DNA of 64,000 nt from Ogataea parapolymorpha DL-1 (taxonomy: Eukaryota; Ascomycota; Pichiomycetes; Pichiales; Pichiaceae), in the NCBI RefSeq assembly GCF_000187245.1, contig NC_027863.1:302735-366734 (forward strand). The letters are read 5' to 3'. The notes under the pieces were generated by a model, which saw only the letters and a list, made by a program, of their open reading frames with translations, was not told the DNA's origin and made no database searches. The translations under genes and the position numbers were made by a program. Of the stretch, positions 48,621 to 60,036 are shown in pieces (the first letter of the stretch is position 1; each line of letters opens with the position of its first letter).

Positions 48621-51182
48621 TTATTGTTGCGAGACTAAATGACAGACCAGTTTTTCCAGTTGGGACACAGACTTCATCACTGCACTGTTTGTCAAAGTAT
48701 CCGAAACTTTTCGGGTGCATTTTTCGAACTTTTCCGTAGCAGCCAGACGCAGCGGAGCCGCTGGTAGCAAGCTGAATACTGTTTTGGTGTAATTTTTCCG
48801 CAGGCCGAAAACATACAATCCATGTGTTGCCAGCTGAATGGCGCCTATGGAGACAGATGGGTTCGTCCATATGTCTGTGGAAGTAGTTTTTACCAACGAA
48901 ATAAGCAGATATTTGTACTTCCCGCCATTTTTTTCTGTTGCTACCAAAACGTTAGCAGATGCGTTGATTCCCAACTGCGCGGTCTTCTTGGTGATTATCT
49001 CCTTGACTAAAACCCTCTGTTCGGGATAAGCCGTCAAAATGGCTATTTCCTTTTCAGGGTAACCCAGAATGGCCATGTAGATGAACAACAGCGCGCAGTA
49101 TTCAGCTTCCTCTATATTCTGGTAGCCGTTGCCAGCGGGCGACTCGCTGGTATTCACGGTTACAAACTGGCATGCATCCTTGATTCCAGGATTGGCAATC
49201 TCCAAAGGAGCTTCTAAGGTTGTTCCAGGTGCAAATTGTGCAAGCTCTTGGCGAATATTGTGTTGAGTTGTGAGATAGTTGGAAAATGGTAGTAGGGTGA
49301 GTAGTGACTGGGTTCCGGATACCAGTGGGTTTCCAGCGACCGTTAGTGACTTCAGTGAGATTGTGTTTGTTGCCAGTATAGAGCAAAACTCGTAAGCACT
49401 AAAAAGCGAGGCATCAAGTATAAAAAGATGGTCGTACTTCAGCTGTGTGTTTTCACAAATTTCGTCAAATGCTAGAAAAGTTATCTTTTGTGCGAAGTAA
49501 CGAGCATTGGAGAATTGTTGTATTTTATGGGCGACTTCTAGTTGGTGAAAAAGATTCAGGATCGAATTGTAGTGCTCAAGAGGTTTCTCAGCCTCACCAA
49601 AGGGATAAGCTGTTTCAGGGTTCCGGGAAAAAATGGTCCAGCTGGGCTCCACCACATTTTTGAAAAATGCATATGCCGACTGAAAATCATAGATGTCCTC
49701 CGGGTCGGTATTCAGAGAGGCTGCAAACTTCCTCACGTTTGCCAATGCTTCATCATATTCAACAAATTGGTCCATAGAGACGTCTAGCGCATCGAAGCTC
49801 TTTCTGCTTTTTGCTACCACTAGGACTCTTCCATTGGAAGATTTTATCAGATCACTAACCTTCTTTGATTTTCCTGAACAGACGGGTCTGGCAATAAATG
49901 TAATGTTCGAGTCATTTTGACTTTTGGTCTGCTTGTCTCCATGCTGTGAAAAAAATTGATCCATCCATCTTGGAAACTGGACTTTCAAATTACGAACCTC
50001 GCTGCCAGCACTAATTGCATATTTGACGTTCGCAAGGTCCGCTCTATATTGCACATCCACAACAGCTGTAAACTTAGAAAATCCATTTTTGCACATCTCC
50101 TCCCGTTCCACTTTAAAAGGAATGATTTTATCACTGTAGAATACCCCGTGTTGCGTAGCCCAATTCTTAGGTCCCTGCTGTTCTTTGGTGTTCAGTATAA
50201 CTTCGCACTTCAAGTTGTCATTTACAAGGCCCCCAAGAACTTCTTGCACAGTGATTTTCTCGACTTGAACACAATACTTGCTGCTCTTCCCCTGTCTCAC
50301 CCTTTCAAGAATTCCATGGACGGCCTGCTGCAGCTGCCGTTCTGTCTGAGCTTCGTGTTGTAGCCGAGCACGCTCCAGAAATTCCACAGCAGAAGAGAAA
50401 CCTATATCCGCAACGCTTTTCACCGGTTCTAGCTGCGCAATTTCAAGCCAGAGCGAGAACTCTTTATTTGACGATCGCAGCTCAAGCTCATTATACAGTC
50501 TTTCCACGGTTTTTTGCGAAACAACGTCAATAAAAGTTTCAAAGCTACGTCTGAGCTCCAACAACTCGCGATACATGTACACCTCTGGACTTAGACAAAG
50601 ACGTTTAAATGCGCGATCGCTAACATCAGAATCTTTGTAGATGTACGAGAAAAGCAGTTGGAAGTAACCGTCTGACTTGAATGGAGCCAAAAATCCCGTT
50701 TGTCTCAAATATTGTCTATTTGATTTGTGGTTCGTGATACGCACCACGAAATTGACATCGTCGAGAGCCAGAGTCTGCTTTCGAGTGATTGTTTCCACTG
50801 CGCTCTGCAGATATTGAAATATTGCTCCAAACTGTCCATAATCGTAAATGACACAGAGCAGAGCACTGAGTCTCTCAAAATTGATATCGATAGCTTTTTG
50901 AACAAGTACTGGCACTTTCTTCTTCAGAGTTGTATCAACCAGTTCTCCTTCAGCCAGAACAAGTCTGCATAATAACAGTGTGTGATCAGCAGAGCTTTTT
51001 GGTCCAAATTGATCAACAATCCCAGACAACTCTCCATTGACCAGCAACAGTGCAAGCTCATTTGGCTCGCAAACAGAAAGCTGGCGCACCTTTTCGGTGT
51101 CTGATTTGGTTCGCTTCATAAGCTTCTCGCAAAGTGGTGTCTGGGTTTCTAAATTTTTCAAATAAAAATTTTTATACATCAT
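48621..51182 (-). CDS. Degenerate Aquarius/Cwf11-like spliceosomal helicase homologue
   Basis: This 853-residue protein matches the C-terminal half of Aquarius (AQR, Cwf11), the SF1 helicase that binds introns in the spliceosome. The best matching segment is [44 protein letters not shown] (Aquarius: [36 protein letters not shown]). [11 protein letters not shown] and [26 protein letters not shown] follow. The helicase motifs are broken: Walker A keeps only SGKS in [11 protein letters not shown], the DEAA box is LDASL, GDHHQLPP is AGNPLVSGT, and VAMSRAR is IQLATHG. The large N-terminal ARM domain is missing. The first ATG (51182) overlaps the GAR1 ATG; the ATG at 51119 ([10 protein letters not shown]) is a likely alternative. 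It is inferred to be a structural pseudo-helicase. Confidence 0.72.
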   Translation of the reverse strand: MMYKNFYLKNLETQTPLCEKLMKRTKSDTEKVRQLSVCEPNELALLLVNGELSGIVDQFGPKSSADHTLLLCRLVLAEGELVDTTLKKKVPVLVQKAIDINFERLSALLCVIYDYGQFGAIFQYLQSAVETITRKQTLALDDVNFVVRITNHKSNRQYLRQTGFLAPFKSDGYFQLLFSYIYKDSDVSDRAFKRLCLSPEVYMYRELLELRRSFETFIDVVSQKTVERLYNELELRSSNKEFSLWLEIAQLEPVKSVADIGFSSAVEFLERARLQHEAQTERQLQQAVHGILERVRQGKSSKYCVQVEKITVQEVLGGLVNDNLKCEVILNTKEQQGPKNWATQHGVFYSDKIIPFKVEREEMCKNGFSKFTAVVDVQYRADLANVKYAISAGSEVRNLKVQFPRWMDQFFSQHGDKQTKSQNDSNITFIARPVCSGKSKKVSDLIKSSNGRVLVVAKSRKSFDALDVSMDQFVEYDEALANVRKFAASLNTDPEDIYDFQSAYAFFKNVVEPSWTIFSRNPETAYPFGEAEKPLEHYNSILNLFHQLEVAHKIQQFSNARYFAQKITFLAFDEICENTQLKYDHLFILDASLFSAYEFCSILATNTISLKSLTVAGNPLVSGTQSLLTLLPFSNYLTTQHNIRQELAQFAPGTTLEAPLEIANPGIKDACQFVTVNTSESPAGNGYQNIEEAEYCALLFIYMAILGYPEKEIAILTAYPEQRVLVKEIITKKTAQLGINASANVLVATEKNGGKYKYLLISLVKTTSTDIWTNPSVSIGAIQLATHGLYVFGLRKNYTKTVFSLLPAAPLRLAATEKFEKCTRKVSDTLTNSAVMKSVSQLEKLVCHLVSQQ

Positions 51183-51723
51183 GAACAGAGGAAGAGGAGG
51201 ATTCAGAGGCGGTCGTGGAGGCAGATCCGGGCCACCAGTGCCTCAGGGCCCACCAGATAAGGTTTTTGAGATGGGCGAATTTGTTCATGCGTGCGAGGGC
51301 GATATAGTTTGCAAGAGCATCAACGAGAAAATCCCATATTTCAACGCTCCAATATTCCTTGAGAATAAAACTCAGGTCGGCAAGGTGGACGAGATTCTGG
51401 GACCTCTCAACGAGGTGTTTTTCACCGTGAAACCGAGCGAGGGTGTTCAGGCCACCTCTTTCAAAGAGGGGGACAAATTTTACATTGCTGGTGATAAACT
51501 GCTACCGTTAGAGAGATTCCTGCCGAAACCTAAGGCTGTTGGTCCAAAACCACCAAGGAAGAAGAGTTCCCGTGGAGGTGCTTTTGCTGGCCGCGGAGGC
51601 GCTCGCGGAGGCTCTTTCAGAGGAGGCAGAGGCGGCGCAAGGGGCTCCTCCAGAGGAGGCTTTTCTAGAGGCGGAAGTCGTGGAGGAAGGGGATCGTTCA
51701 GAGGCAGAGGTAGAGGATTTTGA
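51181..51723 (+). CDS. GAR1: Gar1, H/ACA snoRNP protein
   Basis: Gar1 is a core protein of H/ACA snoRNPs, which guide pseudouridylation of rRNA and snRNA. Between two Gly/Arg-rich arms lies the conserved beta-barrel: [58 protein letters not shown] and then [28 protein letters not shown]. The N-terminal arm ([17 protein letters not shown]) and the long C-terminal RGG tail are typical. The 180-residue length is close to the 205 of S. cerevisiae. The ATG at 51181 overlaps the first possible ATG of the divergent Aquarius-like gene. Confidence 0.97.
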   Translation: MNRGRGGFRGGRGGRSGPPVPQGPPDKVFEMGEFVHACEGDIVCKSINEKIPYFNAPIFLENKTQVGKVDEILGPLNEVFFTVKPSEGVQATSFKEGDKFYIAGDKLLPLERFLPKPKAVGPKPPRKKSSRGGAFAGRGGARGGSFRGGRGGARGSSRGGFSRGGSRGGRGSFRGRGRGF

Positions 51724-51798
51724 GTGAAACTACGTAATATATCGCCAAACGTAATCTGAAGCATTGTACGTTATTTGATTGAAGGGTAAAAAATTATA

Positions 51799-52733
51799 TT
51801 AGGTGAAGTCTTCGTCCAGTTGTTCAGGCGCCTCCACAACGCTGGTCTTTATCTTATTGAGTATTCTAATTTTGAAGGCATCCAGTCTGGAGAACTTGTC
51901 GAATTCTTTGGCGCTATTTGCAATGTCGTCAGGGCTTCCGTTACGCACTGCCTCCACCAACTTGGAAGCAAACTCATACTCTCTCGTGCTCTCGAAAGTA
52001 GGATCCCATTGTGTGAATCTTTGGAGAAGAGCATTCCCGCTCGCGTAGTCGTTGTTGTCTGCAAGTCTGCACAAAATGGCTTTCAGGAAATACTCTTTCA
52101 AAGACCATTTGGCCAGGTTGTTGTTCAAAGACTCTTTAGCCACTCTCTCATACACAACTGCCGCTTTCGCATATTCCTGAACAGTGTTGTCGCAGTAAAG
52201 ATCAGCAGCCTTCAGAGCAAACTTGTTGCCCAATGCAGAGGCCGAGTCTCCCTTATACCATTCGCTGGCGTCTTCATAACTCTGGATTGCCTTTGGAATA
52301 TCGTTCAGTTCGTTCTCGTAAAGTTCGCCCAGGTCAGCTTTGAAATTGGCACTACGTCTGAATTGACCCTTGCGCACAAACATTTCGATCGCCTGCTCAA
52401 GACATCTAGCCGCTTCGATAGGAACCTCGGTCTTGTAACATTTGAAGGCTTCGACCAGCGTGTTGGCAGCCTCATCTGGCGACTCGGCCAGCTTCTGGCT
52501 CTCAGCAGCCTTCTCAAAGGTCTGTCCTGCTTGGGTATTTCTCTTTTGTAACTTATAAAGATTTGCAGCTTGGACATACAGGTCCCCAGCCTCTTCATAT
52601 CTGGATTGCTGGGACGATCCAAAGAAAGAAGCAAGCCCTCCAACCTTCTTGCACTTCTTTTCGGCCTGAATGTTAGATAAGAATGCACGGTTTAAGTACT
52701 TACCTCTGCAATCAATTGTTCTGGACTAGACAT
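51799..52733 (-). CDS. SEC17: Sec17 (alpha-SNAP), one intron
   Basis: Sec17 recruits Sec18/NSF to SNARE complexes and drives their disassembly. Exon 1 (52704-52733) encodes MSSPEQLIAE. A 38-nt intron (52666-52703; GTAAGT, TATCTAAC, CAG) follows, then exon 2 (51799-52665) starting AEKKCKKVGGLASFFGSS. The 298-residue spliced product matches alpha-SNAP (292 in S. cerevisiae): TPR-like helices with YEEAGDLYVQAANLYKLQ, AFKCYKTEVPIEAARCLEQAIEMFVRKGQFRRSANF, NKFALKAADLYCDN and the acidic C-terminus EQLDEDFT. S. cerevisiae SEC17, as I recall, has an intron at the same place with a 30-nt first exon, as here. Confidence 0.96.
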
Positions 52734-52823
52734 TTAAATGTTAATAACAGAAACAATTTAACAACTTAACAAAAATATATCTGATCGTCTCCGGTCCATA
52801 TATGCATATTCCATACCAAATTC

Positions 52824-53106
52824 GAGCTGTCATGGCATTTGTCGGGAACGTTAATACTTCGGTAAATTCGCTACGGCCACTACTTACAGTTTGAGGTGTC
52901 CGGTTCGATCCTCGCGGTCGGCATTTCACAGCTACGAGAAATCTGGCTCGTGGATGCCAGCAATGAACAGTGTTTCCACTGAAGGGTAGAAATACAGCAC
53001 AGTTCACTGTCCGTGGGGAGGCGAACGGGGTCGCATCTTGCTGGTTTCCGTCAGGATGGGGTAGTCGTCGTGGTGAATTAGTTGATTGTGACTGACAACT
53101 TCTTTT
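52824..53106 (+). ncRNA. SCR1: Signal recognition particle RNA (SRP/7SL RNA)
   Basis: This is the RNA scaffold of SRP. The 5' end GAGCUGUCAUGGCAUUUG resembles the Alu-domain start of yeast scR1 (AGGCUGUAAUGGCUUUCUG, from memory). Helix 8, the SRP54-binding element, is intact at 52978-53003: stem ACUG/CAGU, symmetric loop AAGG facing AGCA, inner stem GUA/UAC and a GAAA tetraloop. The universal pattern is CAGG facing AGCA with a GNRA loop. Pol III signals agree: A-box-like TGGCATTTGTCGG (52833-52845), B-box GGTTCGATCC (52902-52911), T6 terminator at 53103-53108 and an upstream TATATA element near 52800. At about 280 nt it is shorter than scR1 (522) and close to S. pombe. Ends are approximate. 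Confidence 0.82.
52902..52911 (+). promoter_or_regulatory. Internal B-box of the SRP RNA gene
   Basis: GGTTCGATCC matches the TFIIIC B-box. It lies about 70 nt downstream of an A-box-like element and inside the inferred RNA, as in yeast SCR1. Confidence 0.65.
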
Positions 53107-53108
53107 TT
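53103..53108 (+). terminator. Pol III terminator of SRP RNA
   Basis: A T6 run closes the inferred SRP RNA about 100 nt after helix 8, upstream of the ERG10 3' flank. Confidence 0.65.
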
Positions 53109-53225
53109 AATTTTCATACCCCCGTAGTGTCCTTACTGTGGTTGGCCCTTCTGGGTAGCGTCTACGCTCCATAACAGGCATTTGTGCCATCTACTCTATT
53201 GATGGGTTCCAAGAATCCTATTAAA

Positions 53226-56862
<3,637 letters not shown>

Positions 56863-57260
56863 GGTATATAATATATTTTATTTTATTTAATCAGATTTGA
56901 AAATTAGAAAAATTCGTGAAATATGATTGTTAGGTAATCGAGATATATCTATCTACTGTTATATCTATCTACTCATCGTCCATAAGGCGGTAGCCAATAG
57001 CAATTGAAATGGCGAGCAGGTTGAGGAAGATGGTAATACTGGTATATATCAATAGAGAGATGTTTGGGATACGATTTCCCAGAGGCTAAAACATTTACTT
57101 CTCACTCTGCAATGCTGGTTCAAGGTAATGGCTTAGACTCTCTTTAGCAATGGTGCGACAACAGTGCGCGTGTGGTGTAGAAGTAACACTCTTCAGTAGA
57201 ATTTGTATCACCAAATCAACATCTGTAGAGAATTAATTCGCATACAATAATTATTTATTT
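56863..57260. other. Divergent intergenic region RAD3-CDC43
   Basis: About 400 bp. On the minus strand a 38-codon open frame at 56969-57085 ends in MDDE and contains one strongly hydrophobic stretch (LIYTSITIFLNLLAISIAIGY). It has no in-frame ATG before that segment and would need an unseen upstream exon. Otherwise AT-rich promoter-like sequence. Confidence 0.35.
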
Positions 57261-58274
57261 ATGTTTGATCCCAAGGTGCATGTGAGATACTTTCTGCGGT
57301 GTCTGGGAATTTTGCCATCGATCTACGAAGGTGAAGACTCCAACAAGCTTGCGCTGATCTATTTTTGCGTGTGTGGACTGGACCTGCTCGATGCTCTTGA
57401 CCAGCTGCCAGGGAAGGCTGCGACCATCGAGTGGGTGTACAAACACTGGGTCGCGATCGACGACTATGGTGGTTTCCGCGGATCTGACATATACAGGGAC
57501 ACTGGCCCATACGATGTGCCGAATCTTGCGGCCACTGGGTTTGCATTGCAAATTCTGGTGACGCTAGGCGATGATCTTTCTCAGGTCGATAGAAACAAGG
57601 TTCGTCGGTTTGTGGAACGGTGCCAGCGGCCCAACGGCTCGTTCAGCCCGGTGGTGGGCTTTGGCGAAGAAGATCTGCGCTATTGCATGCTGGCCATGAC
57701 AATCAGCCGGCTGCTGGACGGCTCGGCGGTGGACAGCGGCCGCCTTTTACAGTATGTGCGGTCGACGCTCGCTTTTGACGGGGGCCTGTCTATGAGCACA
57801 GGCGGCGAGTCACACGCGGGACTGACCTATTGCGGGCTGGCTGCGCTCAAATTGGCAGGCGAATTGGATCTGTGCGAGTGGCAGCCAACGCTGGATTTTC
57901 TGGTGCATCGGCAGATCCACTACAGCGAATTCAATAAGCGCGAGCTGGAAAACGAGTACGCGGATGAGGACGACAACGGCGCGTTCAACGGCCGCGTGAA
58001 CAAGTATGGCGACACATGCTATGCGTTCTGGTGTCTCGCAGCGCTGGAGCTGCTGGACATAGCCGACCTGGTGGACGGTGAGGCCGTAAAACGTTTCTTG
58101 CTGGAGCAGACGCTGTCGCCAACAATGGGCGGGTTCTGCAAAACCAACGCGCCGGACGAGCTGCCGGACCCGCTGCACTCGTTTCTGGGTATTGCAGCTC
58201 TTGGCATCATACGCACTCCCGGCATTGCTCCAGTAGACGTGACAGTGGTGTTACGGAAGGATAGAATGGTCTAG
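57261..58274 (+). CDS. CDC43: Geranylgeranyltransferase I beta subunit
   Basis: Cdc43 with Ram2 attaches geranylgeranyl groups to CAAX proteins such as Rho GTPases. The 337-residue protein has the prenyltransferase beta-subunit repeats with GGFRG, NGSFSP, GGLSMSTGGESHAGLTYCGLAAL and GGFCKTNAPDELPDPLHSFLGIAALGI. The zinc site is visible as the Asp-Cys pair in KYGDTCYAFWCLAAL and a His in DPLHSFLG. It uses the isoprenoid products of ERG8 and ERG10. Confidence 0.93.
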   Translation: MFDPKVHVRYFLRCLGILPSIYEGEDSNKLALIYFCVCGLDLLDALDQLPGKAATIEWVYKHWVAIDDYGGFRGSDIYRDTGPYDVPNLAATGFALQILVTLGDDLSQVDRNKVRRFVERCQRPNGSFSPVVGFGEEDLRYCMLAMTISRLLDGSAVDSGRLLQYVRSTLAFDGGLSMSTGGESHAGLTYCGLAALKLAGELDLCEWQPTLDFLVHRQIHYSEFNKRELENEYADEDDNGAFNGRVNKYGDTCYAFWCLAALELLDIADLVDGEAVKRFLLEQTLSPTMGGFCKTNAPDELPDPLHSFLGIAALGIIRTPGIAPVDVTVVLRKDRMV

Positions 58275-58286
58275 AATATATACAGA

Positions 58287-59171
58287 TTAGGTGTTGGGCC
58301 CGAACTTGATGATCTCTTCGTAGATGGCCCACGCAATCGCCGCGCTGAAGGCTTTCCTGCTGATCCGGAGCGAGATGCCGTCGAACAGATGCGTCCAATG
58401 GCTGGCTACCAAAACGCGGCATGTTTGCCAGAACGTCGGGCACGTGTGCGGATTTAGCTGCATGTTGGTCTTGATGGTGTCGAACGGCGACGTGAGCGCG
58501 GTGGCCATGCACGCAGCCACGAGAGCAGAACAGGAGTTGATGGCCGTCGACTTTGAGGTGGTGTAGAGGTGTGTTGGAGAGGCATCTGTGTCGGATACGA
58601 ACAGCGGGGCCCAGCTCTTGCATTTCTGGTAGAAGAGCACGTAGAGCCCAGCGTAGGGGCAGTCACGCAGACACGTTGCACCGTAGCCGCGGAAAAAGCC
58701 CGCCAGGCCCTCGTTTTTCAGGATCTGTTTCATGGCGTCGGACAGAGAATCGTATTGGTAGATACTAGACTCGAAGCGCACTTTTAGGATGGTGATAGGC
58801 ATTGTGAGCAGGCCGACAAGGCCGCGGGTGACTGCGCCGGCGGCCAGGTCGAGCGAGGACGAGAGTTTGGGCAATTTCGACGACGAGGGCAGGGTATCTG
58901 TCTGGGGCTGCAATTTGACGAGGCTGGTTCGCACGGCATTAAGGGAGGTGAGGTACAGGGCGGAGCCGATGGAGGTTCGCAACGCGCTGGGCAGCGTCCC
59001 GCGCCAGAGCTCGAGCGGCGAGCGGATCTGGGCAACGACCTTTTTGAAGGAGGTTTTGTCCTGCTGGATCCGCGTCTTCAACAGGTCCAGCGGCTGCAAA
59101 CACACGGCCGATGTGAGGCCGCCTGTGAACCCGGCAATGAGGTGTGTATAATTGGAGGGGGATTTTTCCAT
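58287..59171 (-). CDS. HEM25: Mitochondrial carrier Hem25 (SLC25A38 type)
   Basis: Hem25 imports glycine into mitochondria for heme synthesis. The 294-residue protein has three carrier repeats with the PX[DE]XX[KR] signatures [16 protein letters not shown] and PFDTIKTN. The N-terminus [28 protein letters not shown] and the [26 protein letters not shown]-type second repeat ([24 protein letters not shown]) are typical of the SLC25A38/Hem25 subfamily. In the second repeat the acidic residue of the signature is replaced by Thr (PITILKVR). Convergent with CDC43, 12 bp between stops. Confidence 0.88.
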   Translation of the reverse strand: [294 protein letters not shown]

Positions 59172-59279
59172 CAGACGATGGAGGATAAATAATTATTCAA
59201 ATATTTATGTGCGGGCTGGGAAAACGAATAATTAATTAAATATTTATTTAACGTCACTACGTACATAGTCTCATTGGTT

Positions 59280-59891
59280 TCAGAAATCCCCGCCAAAGTC
59301 TCCACCGCCGAAATCGCCTCCGCCAAAATCGTTGTTCTCGTAGATAACAGTGTCTGGGGTCATCATCTCGCCCAAAAGCAGGCCACCAAGCGCACCTGCT
59401 CCCAGGCCCCCGAGCATTCCCATACCCATCCCGCCAAAACGGCTTCTGGACGGCTGGTTGTAGTTAGCAGGGTACTGCTGGGGATATGGAGCGGGCTGAG
59501 CGTATGGCTGAGCGTATGGTTGTGCGTATGGCTGGGCGTATGGCTGAGCGTATGGCTGTGGATATTGCGGATACGGTTGAGAGGCGCCAACGTTTGCGGT
59601 CTGGGGCTTTGCAGTGGAGGGCAGGTTAATTCTGGATCCACTGCTTGCGCTGCTTGCGGCCTGTGCGGCCGGCTTATCAACAACTTCTGAGTATGGAGGA
59701 GGGGCCTCTTCGTGGGGCCCACCGAAACTAGTGCCCTTGGGGGCGTCCCATTGCGATTTGCCCGTTGATTCGTCGACATAGAACCATTCTGGTGTTAGAG
59801 TGCCTGTGTGCGGTTACTTACCATTGTATGTGTCGTCCCAAACGGCGACCCAGCCTTTGGGAACGACCGGCTTGTTGTTTTTGTTGCCCAT
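59280..59891 (-). CDS. WWM1: WW-domain protein Wwm1, one intron
   Basis: Wwm1 is a small WW-domain protein that, in S. cerevisiae, interacts with the metacaspase Mca1. Exon 1 (59822-59891) encodes MGNKNNKPVVPKGWVAVWDDTYN. A 33-nt intron (59789-59821; GTAAGT, CTCTAAC, CAG) splits the WW domain, and exon 2 (59280-59788) continues EWFYVDESTGKSQWDAP. The second half has a PPYSEV motif, five PYAQ repeats, a Gly/Met/Leu-rich hydrophobic stretch (GMGMGMLGGLGAGALGGLLLG) and an acidic GGGDFGGGDFGGDF tail, as in Wwm1. Length 192 (211 in S. cerevisiae). Confidence 0.9.
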
Positions 59892-60036
59892 GGTGAAACG
59901 ATGGAAGAAGCCAGAATTTATAATTTGGAGATTATATAAGCGTGGCGCAAGGGCGTGACTTGGGGATCACTTTAATATTAAAAGTGTTATCGTATTAGAT
60001 AATCAAACATATAGTATTATAGGTATCTATATCATA

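Noticed and set aside
52880..52925. tRNA-like T-arm (GGTTCGATCC) between SEC17 and ERG10
   Set aside because: No matching acceptor stem, D-arm or anticodon arm could be folded around it. It is better explained as the internal B-box of the SRP RNA gene.
57740..57770. U5 snRNA loop-like CGCCTTTTAC
   Set aside because: It lies in conserved CDC43 coding sequence with no Sm site or stem.
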